Assembly: GCF_001458595.1 (NCBI RefSeq)
Contig: NZ_LN890328.1
Coordinates: 1,394,926-1,458,925 of the forward strand
Reading direction: 5' to 3'
DNA length: 64,000 nucleotides
Source: Clostridium neonatale
Lineage (GTDB): Bacteria > Bacillota > Clostridia > Clostridiales > Clostridiaceae
Below are positions 54,552 through 62,182 of the stretch, one piece after another. The notes beneath the pieces were generated by a model, which was not told the DNA's origin, made no database searches, and was given only the letters and a program-made list of their open reading frames with translations. The first letter of the stretch is position 1. The number at the start of each line of letters is the position of its first letter. A program made the position numbers and the translations under genes.

Positions 54552-54670
54552 AAAGAGGATGATTTATGATTACGCTCCTCACAATGCATCTATCACTAAC
54601 ATTGATTGGAGCTACTGCCGAAGTCTTTGTCATTATAACTTTATTAGTATACATATAAATCACCCTCTTT
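54552..54670 (+). other. Inverted-repeat-bounded mini-ORF, possible type I toxin-like peptide or structured RNA
   Basis: AAAGAGGATGATTTAT (54552-54567) and ATAAATCACCCTCTTT (54655-54670) pair at 15 of 16 positions. Between them the plus strand has a 30-residue hydrophobic frame, 54566-54658, starting MITLLTMHLSLTLIGATAEV and ending in a TM-like segment. Its ribosome site AAAGAGG lies in the left arm, so end-to-end pairing would hide it. The minus strand also has a frame (37 codons, start 54655 area) with the same layout, so the coding strand is uncertain. The rest of 54671-54946 is AT-rich. Confidence 0.45.
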
Positions 54671-54946
54671 CTTGTATTATTTATTTTATAATATACCTAT
54701 CTTCTTTTTTTGTCAAACTTTAGAAATTAAAAAAGTGTCATTTTTATCACTCCATGATATTTTACTCACTATATAAAAAAATATAAATTCATATATTTTT
54801 CAATTTATATTTAATATTTAAATAATTTTGCTTTTTTATGAAATTCTATAATTTTTAACTTTTTATGATTTTCTTTAAAATCAAAACTTTTTTAAGTTTA
54901 CTGCTATAATGGCTTTTAAAAATTAATTTTAAATATATAATCATTT

Positions 54947-55444
54947 TTATCTAAATCTATAAATTTTCTTCAATCTTTCTAACATTTCAAAAACTACAGG
55001 ACACACACTTGCAGACTCAATAATACTAAGCAAGCTAAATAATCTTTCAGGTTTATTTGTAAAGGGATATTCTCTGCATCCTTCTGGTTTACAGTTTTCA
55101 ATTTTACAAGTCCCATCTTTTTCATTTAAGAAACAGCATATTTTATCTTTTGATTCATAACCGTTGCCAGTAATTTTTATATATTTATTTATAACTTCAT
55201 CTTTAGTTATTTTAAGTTCTTTAGCAACTGAATTTATATCACTTTCTTCAAATGTCATTACATATTCTCTGCAACAATTTCTGCATTTATTACAGTCATA
55301 ATTTTTGAATAATTCATTATGAAGTTCTAAAAACTGCTCATCCAATTCATCTTCATCTGCATGTATTTTTAAATATGTTCTAAATCTATGGTTTTCTTTC
55401 TCAACCTTTTTAAATTCATCTTTTATCCTAGATGGTTCTATCAT
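54947..55444 (-). CDS. YkgJ-family cysteine cluster protein
   Basis: This 165-residue protein of the YkgJ (CxxCxxCC) family is thought to bind zinc or an Fe-S cluster. Cysteines lie in CNKCRNCCREYV (about 56-67), CCFLNEKDGTCKIENCKPEGCREYP (about 108-132) and VCPV near 155. The function is unknown; relatives have been proposed to be Fe-S oxidoreductases. It stands alone with an AAGGAG ribosome site. Confidence 0.82.
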   Translation of the reverse strand: MIEPSRIKDEFKKVEKENHRFRTYLKIHADEDELDEQFLELHNELFKNYDCNKCRNCCREYVMTFEESDINSVAKELKITKDEVINKYIKITGNGYESKDKICCFLNEKDGTCKIENCKPEGCREYPFTNKPERLFSLLSIIESASVCPVVFEMLERLKKIYRFR

Positions 55445-55699
55445 AACTTTTCTCCTTGATTTTTAATAAATAATATTATCAATACTATTAAAACATATTT
55501 TCATCAAAAAAACACTATTTGTGAGTACTGCACTAATTATACAAAAATAAATCGTCCTATTCTTCCATTATCATCTTGAAACGGTTGCATACATCCAACC
55601 AATAAATATATACAATAAATTACAGTTTAATAATTCCATATATGGTATAATATATTCAAAATATTTTTTAAACTAAATAACTAAATTATGAGGTGTTTT

Positions 55700-56293
55700 A
55701 TGAAAAAAAGGTTAGCTACTTTACTACTAGCATTTATGTGTATTATCATATTAACAAGCTGCCAGCAAACAAAAGCCACTAAATTAACTTATAAACCATT
55801 TTCTGATGATGAACAATATTTACTAAGCTTAACTGACAATAAAATATTGATGTATGACTTAAAAAATCTTCCAACTGACAATAAGTATACTCTTACACTT
55901 ACATATGAAGTATATAAAGATTCTAAAAAAATTAAAGATGAAATTATAACACAAGCTTATTATGATGGCTCTTCAAAGAAAGATACAAAAACTGAAACCA
56001 TTGGAATAAATATTACTTCTGATAAAATACGCTGTATTACAGCTACTGATTCCGCATTCTATACTAACAAGCTTGATATTGATGAGGATTTATCTAAGTG
56101 TTCACAAGCATTGTTATCTAATGATGTAGATTTGCAGCCTGAGAAAGACGTCTATCTTTTCTATGCTACAACTTCAACACCCATTCAAGATAGTCTTACA
56201 GATGGAACGCCTGTAGATGAGAATAAGATAAATGAGATTGTCAAAGATAATGAACTTCATGCTTTTATTAAATTGAAGTTTGAAAAAAATTAA
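55700..56293 (+). CDS. Lipoprotein of unknown function
   Basis: This 197-residue exported lipoprotein has a signal peptide with two Lys, a hydrophobic core (LATLLLAFMCIIIL) and the lipobox LTSC, with Cys21 or nearby as the lipidated residue. The mature part is beta-rich with many Asp, Lys and Thr; one repeat-like motif is TYEVYKDSKKIKDEI. No family is recognised. The frame opens at 55688, but GAGGTG lies in that stretch, so the ATG at 55700 is used. A terminator follows. Confidence 0.8.
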   Translation: MKKRLATLLLAFMCIIILTSCQQTKATKLTYKPFSDDEQYLLSLTDNKILMYDLKNLPTDNKYTLTLTYEVYKDSKKIKDEIITQAYYDGSSKKDTKTETIGINITSDKIRCITATDSAFYTNKLDIDEDLSKCSQALLSNDVDLQPEKDVYLFYATTSTPIQDSLTDGTPVDENKINEIVKDNELHAFIKLKFEKN

Positions 56294-56313
56294 TATCCTA
56301 ATATAAACAACAC

Positions 56314-56352
56314 AAGGCAGATAAGATTTTTATTCATAATCTTATCTGCCTT
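56314..56352 (+). terminator. Terminator of the lipoprotein gene
   Basis: AAGGCAGATAAGAT pairs with ATCTTATCTGCCTT around 11 bases. The remaining spacer to 56585 is AT-rich with no feature seen. Confidence 0.8.
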
Positions 56353-56585
56353 ATAAAATCCACTTTCTTTTCATAACTCATATTATACTTCTTTTAAAGT
56401 ACATTCAAAATCAAATTCAATTGCATTAGAACCTTTAAATAAATTTCTAATTTCAATATTCAGTTTATATATTATCTTTTTTACAAAATCACAATTTTTT
56501 AAATTTTTCTTATTTTCTTTAAAACTCAAACTTTATTCATTTTTATTAAAAATTTTACTTTTTATAAAATAACTTAAAAATCACT

Positions 56586-57317
56586 TTACTGTGTTTTTCC
56601 ATAATGCATATTCATCTTAAGCCCATTTATATCTTCCATTGGATTTTCTAAAATACAGCCAAAACCATTTTCTAAACCTAAAATTCCATTAATAGCTAAA
56701 CACAGCGCATCTAGTACATCATCAATCTTCTTTCTAGATTTCACATCATTTAGAAATTTACTAACAACCTTGTCTGTGTCTTCATAGTATCTAGACAATA
56801 TATCTATTCTCCTATTTTGTCCTTCAATTTTAGTTTTGTTTTCTAAAATAGGCTTTTCATTATTTAATTTAGCAAAACACACTTCTGGATGCCCTTCAAG
56901 AAGTCTATTCTTCCACTTAGGATTTTTATTTAAAAATTCATCAACTTCTCTTATTTTAGAGCATACATTATATGATTGCTTGCTTAAGCCTACACCTAAA
57001 ATGCTTCTATTTTTATTACATGCTTCTTCATAACTGTCTGAATATACAGCTTCTCTACATGGGACATTAAAAATACTTGAACTCTTTCCTTTTAAATATC
57101 TTCTAGCTGTACTTTCTGGTCTTACTTCATTAGTATTTTCCACAAGACCAATAGGCATATCTATAATCATACTGTCAGAATTACTATACCTTTCACAAAT
57201 TTCATCTATTGTATTAAATTTATCTACTTCAAATGAATTTTCATTTAAAGCAACTGCCACCCATTTTCCTTTACATCCATCTATTCCAACACTTAAATAT
57301 TTATTTAAATTATCCAT
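56586..57317 (-). CDS. DUF429-family protein
   Basis: This 243-residue protein has the DUF429 pattern: VGIDGCKGKWVAVAL at the N-terminus (an RNase H-like first strand with the metal Asp), SMIIDMPIGL in the middle (second acidic site), GHPEVCFAKLN and DDVLDALCLAINGI at the C-terminus. The fold resembles RNase H/RuvC nucleases, so a nuclease role is plausible but undemonstrated. It is a single gene. Confidence 0.82.
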   Translation of the reverse strand: MDNLNKYLSVGIDGCKGKWVAVALNENSFEVDKFNTIDEICERYSNSDSMIIDMPIGLVENTNEVRPESTARRYLKGKSSSIFNVPCREAVYSDSYEEACNKNRSILGVGLSKQSYNVCSKIREVDEFLNKNPKWKNRLLEGHPEVCFAKLNNEKPILENKTKIEGQNRRIDILSRYYEDTDKVVSKFLNDVKSRKKIDDVLDALCLAINGILGLENGFGCILENPMEDINGLKMNMHYGKTQ

Positions 57318-57522
57318 TTACTACACCTCAGTCGTTTGGATTATCTTTTGATAGATTTTTAATTTTTCTATAAATTCTTCATTTTTTAGATTTTTCTTAT
57401 TTTATTAAAAATCTAATTCTTTTTCATTTTTATAAAAAACTTAACTTTGTTATACTTTTAATAAAATATATCTAATACTTACTTCTGTTTTATTTTATCA
57501 TAAATTTCACCAATAAATAAAA

Positions 57523-57553
57523 GGCAGATAAAATTCTTAAAATTATATCTGCC
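57523..57553. terminator. Bidirectional terminator between DUF429 and nflK
   Basis: GGCAGATA pairs with TATCTGCC around 15 A/T bases. It can end the nflD-nflK transcript arriving on the minus strand. Its stem sequence resembles the terminator at 56314. Confidence 0.6.
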
Positions 57554-57659
57554 ATAAAATTTTGATTAATTAATGCCACTTTTCAAGTAATTATATTGTC
57601 ATAAAATAAAAGGAACCAAATACCGAATTCTTGCACAAAATAGTCATAATCTTAATGCT

Positions 57660-57784
57660 ATTATTTAACAAGGATTGTATTTTGCTCTATGAATAGTATT
57701 GGCAATAATTCAGTATAGTATTCTCTATTCTCATAGAATACATTATATTTTCAAAAGAAGAGAACCTGTTAAAAGCAAGCTATC
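57660..57784 (-). pseudogene. Decayed 3' coding trace of nflK
   Basis: Directly after the nflK TAG, in the same frame, the minus strand reads DSLLLTGSLLLKI before another stop. This resembles the ILGSSLEK-type segment that follows in intact NifK-like proteins. It suggests that the C-terminal part once continued here. Confidence 0.4.
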
Positions 57785-58903
57785 CTATAATACTTTAACA
57801 TCTTCTGCTAAATGTTCGTATTCTTTTCTGATTCTTTCTCTAAATTTCTCTGGTGTATTATCTGTTATTATTTGTTTACCTGGTATAAGTCCCAATTGAT
57901 TTACCAAAAATTTATTTAATGCTAGATTATACGTACTATCACCAACAACAGCATAGCTAGCTGGAAGACCCCACCAATACTCTGCATAAAAATCGCCAAA
58001 TTGCTCTAAATATGAATAATAATTTTTTTCTTCAGATTGAATGAACTTTTGCGCTATTTCACTATCTATCTTAGCAAACTGTACTACTTCATTTAAAAAC
58101 CTGCTTGTCTCCTTTGCCCCTATTGGTAATACTGGTACATGAAGATATGACTGATTATACTTTTTTTCTAATAACTTAGCTATTTTTACTCCCATCCATG
58201 GGGATATTACTAAGTTAAATTGTGCATTAGGTATCTTTTTCCATTCACTGACACCTGCACTTTCATTTCCAAATAAAATATTTACTTTAAAACCTGCACC
58301 TTCTAGTATTCTTTTAATTTCTCCTAAGTCACCACGCCAAAATGTATTTTGATATGGCAATTCACTCCACACATTAATTAACCCTTTCTCTTTAACATCT
58401 TTATTCTCTGCAAACTTATCTACATATTGATTTATAATTGATTCAACTATAATCTCATGTCCAATAAAATTATTTCCTTTAAATCCACCTGTTTCTGCAT
58501 AAACTATATGAATATCTTGTTTTTGAAACTCTCCAACTACAGAACCAATATCATCACCAACAATTTCACCTATACATCCATTTAAAACTACAAATAATTC
58601 AGCATCTAATATGCGCAAAGATGATTTAATAAGTTCACGTAACCTGTTTTCTCCTCCAAAAATAACTTCTCTTTCTCCTGCATTTACACTTGGTGTAACT
58701 GAACCTCCTGCATATCCGCCACCTTGAAACCCATTATAAAAAGCTAAACTTGTATATTGTTTATCAACACATCCTGGCCCACAATGAGTTATAGGCATGG
58801 CATCTGGTATTGCTACCACACTATGTAATGCCCCAAGTGCACAGCCATATCGAACTTGATTTATAGAATTTGTTTGACCATTTACACATAAATTTTCTGA
58901 CAT
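57785..58903 (-). CDS. Nitrogenase component 1-like protein, K (beta)-type, C-terminally short
   Basis: This 372-residue protein has the oxidoreductase nitrogenase component 1 fold. NifK-like cluster cysteines are visible: C21 in YGCALGALHSVV, C41/C45 in THCGPGC, C110 in NGCIGEIVGDDI (compare GSQGC and CMAEVIGDDL in NifK). FGGENRLRELI matches the VFGG segment. Nitrogenase K subunits normally continue about 80-150 residues further; this one ends EHLAEDVKVL at a TAG, with a decayed continuation in frame. It lies 24 bases after the D-type gene, so the two should form a heterotetramer. Function is unknown; a sulfur-related reductase is favoured by the Cys T-box. Confidence 0.82.
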   Translation of the reverse strand: MSENLCVNGQTNSINQVRYGCALGALHSVVAIPDAMPITHCGPGCVDKQYTSLAFYNGFQGGGYAGGSVTPSVNAGEREVIFGGENRLRELIKSSLRILDAELFVVLNGCIGEIVGDDIGSVVGEFQKQDIHIVYAETGGFKGNNFIGHEIIVESIINQYVDKFAENKDVKEKGLINVWSELPYQNTFWRGDLGEIKRILEGAGFKVNILFGNESAGVSEWKKIPNAQFNLVISPWMGVKIAKLLEKKYNQSYLHVPVLPIGAKETSRFLNEVVQFAKIDSEIAQKFIQSEEKNYYSYLEQFGDFYAEYWWGLPASYAVVGDSTYNLALNKFLVNQLGLIPGKQIITDNTPEKFRERIRKEYEHLAEDVKVL

Positions 58904-58927
58904 AATAAAAATTCCTCCTCCAAATAC

Positions 58928-60460
58928 TTATTCCAAATAACTTTCTATTAATTCAGGCTGTTTAGCAAAAATATATGGATCTTTTTGATCCAGCCACCAT
59001 TTTTTATATGGAAGTTTTACGTGATCTTTTATATCATCATGAAATTTTTTATGTGATAAAATCTCTAATATGGTTTCTCCTAAATTAATAATTCCCTCAT
59101 ATCCAATTGCAATATGCTCATCTCCAAGAGGTGCTGCTGGTATACCTATTTTAGAAGCTAAAGGAGCTAATCCATTATGTCTTATTAACATAAAATCAGG
59201 TTTTGTCTCCTTAAGAAAAGCATAAAGCTGATATTGTTGTCTGTTACTTACGTTAAAATATTTCACATCACCATAATGTTCAATTAAATGTCCTAATGAA
59301 TCTTCCCTTATATCTCCGCTATCATATACAGGATCATGATGAAATACCATAGTTCCATCTACTTCTACCTCAAGTTCTCTTAACACTTGAACTAATCCAT
59401 GTGCATATGCTGAACCTGTTGCAACATATCCTCTTGTACCTTTTAACTTTTTCTTCAATTCTTCAATTTTAGGTTTGACTCTTTTATGTTCTTTTTCTAT
59501 ATACTTTTCAGCCAGTTCGCTTCTATTTGTAACTCTTCCAATCTCTCGTATCCATTCATCTGTTCCATGAAAACCATATGGCATTGGAGCCTTTACTTCT
59601 GGCACTCCAAATTCCTGTTCCAGTGCAGCAGCCATGTAAGATGATAATGTATAGCAAAAGCCAACTGTTGCAGCAGCTTCAGATAAAATTTCTAAGTCTT
59701 TAACCGATGCTAAATCAACAACATAATTTACCCTTAAATCCAGTTCCTTTAACATTGGTGTAAAAACATCAGATCCCCATAAATTTATAACATTAACTAA
59801 GTCCTCCTGCTTTTTAGGATTTTTCTTAACTATTTTTCTTAAAATTCCATGTTGCGTAGCATCAAATCCAGTGCTCCAATGTTTTGATCTAAATCCTTCA
59901 CATTGAAGCGGAATAATTGGTATACCATATTCTTTTTCCTTCATATTAGCCACACTTTCAATATCTTCTCCTATAATTCCTGTTGCACATGAAGTTCCTA
60001 TAAAAATTGCTTCTGGTTTAAATCTTTCATAAGCATCATCAATAGATTGCTTTAATTTATTTAATGCCCCAAACACCATATCATCTTCTTGTAAATTTGT
60101 ATTTATTATTCTAATATTTTCAACTGGATGATTTCGCATGGCTAATCCATTTCTATATATTGAATTATATGGTACCTGGCCAGCACCACATCCAATAGGA
60201 GCATGCTGTATTAAAACCGCATTTCTTACGTTTCCTGCTTGACATTCTACCATTTGTTCACTACACACTGACCCTTGTGTAAATGGGCCTTTAGCCTCAC
60301 AAAGCCTGCATCCTTTATTTTTGCCACATCCATCGCCCCTTCTTTCATATGAAGACTTCTCTGATAATTCCGAAGCACTTCCAGTCCATGCTATTATAGT
60401 TCCAAGTCGTTGCTCTCTGCTTTGAACTTCAGAAAGATTCAAATTTATTTTTTTAGCCAT
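58928..60460 (-). CDS. Nitrogenase component 1-like protein, D (alpha)-type
   Basis: This 510-residue NifD-like protein has P-cluster-type cysteines C91 (HAPIGC) and C158 (TSCATGIIGEDI). C269 in TVGFCYTLSSYMAAALEQEFG aligns with NifD Cys275, the FeMo-cofactor ligand. His449 in PLGDEHIAIGYEG is a candidate for the second ligand (His442 region), but the alignment needs a gap. An extra N-terminal Cys group (C45, C51, C54, C66, C73) is not found in NifD. The start at 60460 has GGAGAG; the longer frame is rejected. No NifH, NifB, NifE or NifN lies in the window. Methylthio-alkane reductase MarD is the closest functional idea. Confidence 0.85.
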   Translation of the reverse strand: MAKKINLNLSEVQSREQRLGTIIAWTGSASELSEKSSYERRGDGCGKNKGCRLCEAKGPFTQGSVCSEQMVECQAGNVRNAVLIQHAPIGCGAGQVPYNSIYRNGLAMRNHPVENIRIINTNLQEDDMVFGALNKLKQSIDDAYERFKPEAIFIGTSCATGIIGEDIESVANMKEKEYGIPIIPLQCEGFRSKHWSTGFDATQHGILRKIVKKNPKKQEDLVNVINLWGSDVFTPMLKELDLRVNYVVDLASVKDLEILSEAAATVGFCYTLSSYMAAALEQEFGVPEVKAPMPYGFHGTDEWIREIGRVTNRSELAEKYIEKEHKRVKPKIEELKKKLKGTRGYVATGSAYAHGLVQVLRELEVEVDGTMVFHHDPVYDSGDIREDSLGHLIEHYGDVKYFNVSNRQQYQLYAFLKETKPDFMLIRHNGLAPLASKIGIPAAPLGDEHIAIGYEGIINLGETILEILSHKKFHDDIKDHVKLPYKKWWLDQKDPYIFAKQPELIESYLE

Positions 60461-60571
60461 TTCTATCTCTCCTATACTAATTAATTTTATATTAATATTA
60501 TTTATCAATATATTTTTACTGAAAAAGAAATAGCCTCCAGTTTTCTAGTCGACCATTTAAATCAAATCCTG

Positions 60572-60616
60572 TTAAATGCATATACTTTTTATGCTGCCAA
60601 TAACTATTGTTTTCAT
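60572..60616 (-). other. Possible 14-codon ORF in the yezD-nflD gap
   Basis: ATG at 60616, preceded by AAGGTGG at 10 bases, opens MKTIVIGSIKSICI before TAA. The 180-base gap is larger than the other gaps in the operon. It is not recognised and may be chance or a remnant. Confidence 0.25.
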
Positions 60617-60639
60617 GAGCTTTTCACCACCTTTCAAAA

Positions 60640-60810
60640 CTATCTAAATCTTATCTTTTCATTTTTATCAATTTGGATAAGGACTCCATCCTGTATTTTT
60701 AATGTTAAAAAACCATATTTAAGATTTGATATTAAATCTTGTATTAATGTAATTTCGTCAGTTTTTAAAATTCTCTCATTCTTTAATACTTTAATTTCAT
60801 TATTAACCAT
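60640..60810 (-). CDS. YezD / DUF2292-family small protein
   Basis: This 56-residue protein matches the YezD family: LKNERILKTDEITLIQDLISNLKYGFLTLKIQDGVLIQIDKNEKIRF. The hallmark pattern is a helix, then YGxLxLxIQDGxxxQIDxxEKIR. In other Firmicutes yezD lies in methionine- or cysteine-regulated loci for sulfur uptake, but its activity is unknown. It is the first gene after the Cys T-box and before nflD. GGAGGAAAG at 8 bases sets the ATG at 60810, not the earlier TTG. Confidence 0.8.
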   Translation of the reverse strand: MVNNEIKVLKNERILKTDEITLIQDLISNLKYGFLTLKIQDGVLIQIDKNEKIRFR

Positions 60811-60863
60811 CTTTCTTTCCTCCAATCCTCATAATTAATGTTTATCACTTAAATAATGCAAAA

Positions 60864-60901
60864 GGGGATGATCTTATATTGTTAGATATAAAATCATCCT
60901 C
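60864..60901 (-). other. Second hairpin between T-box and yezD
   Basis: GGGGATGATCTTATAT pairs with ATATAAAATCATCCTC around 6 bases, followed by TTTT on the minus strand. It lies after the T-box terminator and 54 bases before yezD. It may be a second attenuator or a processing signal. Its GAGGATGATTT core resembles the arms of the inverted repeat at 54552. Confidence 0.4.
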
Positions 60902-61062
60902 TAGATTTCTAGTCAGATATAATCTTTCTTATTTAATTCTTTTATTATTCAGTAATCCTATTTCAATATTTAAAACTATCTTAATAAAAATTATTCTATT
61001 ATTTGATCTTTAAAACTTTTTTACTTTTCCATATTACACTTCATTAACTCTTCTATATAAAA

Positions 61063-61334
61063 AAACTGCCTCCGCTAAAAGCTAACAGAGGCAGATAAAT
61101 ATCCACGATTCCACTCCGATTATTATACGAATAAGTACAACATCTCATTTATGCTGTAACAGGCATACCTGCTAAGACTACTATTACTTCACCTTAGATG
61201 CTCCCGGATGCACTTCCATTAATCTCTATTTAGAATTCCTTTCAGCTTGTTTAAGAATTCCTCTCTGAAAACTTTAACTAATGTACTCTTTCCATTCAAC
61301 GCATTACTTTAATTCCTATCTTTTTAATATGATT
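61063..61334 (-). ncRNA. T-box leader with cysteine (UGC) specifier
   Basis: The minus strand has stem I with AGAGAG elements, the specifier loop GAAGUGCAUCCGGGAG where UGC (complement of 61210-61212) lies 6 bases before GAG as in well-studied T-boxes, the T-box GGAGTGGAATCGTGG (about 61103-61117), and a terminator CTGCCTC..GAGGCAG with T7 (61063-61096). Uncharged tRNA-Cys should allow readthrough into yezD-nflD-nflK. This is a direct reading of the specifier. Confidence 0.92.
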
Positions 61335-61340
61335 TACTTT

Positions 61341-61369
61341 AGTATATTTTCTTTTTTATTTCTTGTCAA
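61341..61369 (-). promoter_or_regulatory. Consensus promoter of the Cys T-box operon
   Basis: On the minus strand TTGACA (61364-61369), a 17-base spacer and TATACT (61341-61346). Transcription should start near 61334, just before the T-box stem I. Confidence 0.85.
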
Positions 61370-61485
61370 TATATTCCTTGATAAAATTTTGAAATTATAT
61401 CATTTTATTCTGAGATTCTTATGATTATATATTTTTTTAGGATTTTATTAATTTGATTACGTAAATATTTCAACTAAAAATTTTA

Positions 61486-61760
61486 ATAAAAGAGGTTGCA
61501 CTCAAAACAGTTTGATTCAACAGAAAGTATTGGACAAACAATTTTGCAAAAACCTCTTTCAAAGAATTTAATGCAATACTACTCATAATCAGAACCCAAA
61601 TCTTGCGGATTCAAATCCGAATGTTTGAAATTCGGATCTTATCTTTTGTAGCAAAGCTAGCATAATCAGAGAGCCCAAATTTTGCATTTAGTGCGAATCA
61701 TTTGCTAAGCGAGAAACATGAGAGCTTCATTTTCGTTATTTCACTCTAAACCCAGTACTA
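61486..61760 (-). ncRNA. Candidate structured RNA or long 3' UTR ending in a terminator
   Basis: The minus strand here has TAGCAAA..TTTGCTA pairing, a CCGAAT/ATTCGG hairpin, and two copies of a motif related to GCAAAATTTGGG..TCTGATTATG (complements of about 61578-61605 and 61667-61694). It ends in a strong hairpin AAAGAGGTT..AACCTCTTT with T-rich tail (about 61486-61566). It follows the 49-residue gene at 61797-61946, so it may be that gene's 3' UTR or a separate RNA. I recognise no known riboswitch. Confidence 0.5.
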
Positions 61761-61796
61761 TCTTCATTTATAGTGTATTTAAATAAACTTTTAATA

Positions 61797-61946
61797 TCAT
61801 GAAATATCCTTATCATTTTTCATGTTAAAGACTTCATCTTTATCAATTTGCAATTCCTCACATGCTCTATAAAAATCGCAACCATTCTCATCCATATACT
61901 TTGCAACATAACTATTGATATCAATTTGAGCATTTTTTAAATCCAT
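61797..61946 (-). CDS. Small 49-residue protein, unknown
   Basis: ATG at 61946 has AGGGGGA 7 bases upstream. The frame opens MDLKNAQIDINSYVAKYMDE, continues NGCDFYRACEELQIDKDEVF and ends NMKNDKDIS. It is acidic, helical and has two cysteines seven residues apart. Composition is clearly protein-like. No family is recognised. Confidence 0.55.
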   Translation of the reverse strand: MDLKNAQIDINSYVAKYMDENGCDFYRACEELQIDKDEVFNMKNDKDIS

Positions 61947-62182
61947 ATTATTTTCCCCCTAAATATTTTATTCATACTTCAAATCTACTAGTCATTTGTT
62001 ATATATCTATATTATTAAAACGTTTTTAATAATATTCTTACTAAAGCAAAGAACTTTAATACTTCATATTTCTACATATAATTAAGATATAAAAATAACT
62101 AAGAAAAACTTTTATTGTTTTTCTTAGTTCATTTTGTCTAGTGTTATACAAATAACACTTATCTTACTAACATAATATATCT
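61947..62182. other. AT-rich spacer
   Basis: This spacer between the small gene and the 3D-domain gene holds an AAGAAAAACT / AGTTTTTCTT-type hairpin near 62100-62130 with a terminator look for the 3D gene on the minus strand. Nothing else is seen. Confidence 0.4.

Noticed and set aside
57785..60460. A true nitrogenase (nifDK) locus
   Set aside because: There is no nifH, nifB, nifE or nifN. The gene order starts with yezD, the leader is a Cys T-box, and the D-type protein has a different N-terminal cysteine set.
61063..61334. Lysine or SAM riboswitch in front of yezD
   Set aside because: The T-box core and stem I elements fit a T-box, and no lysine- or SAM-riboswitch core is present.
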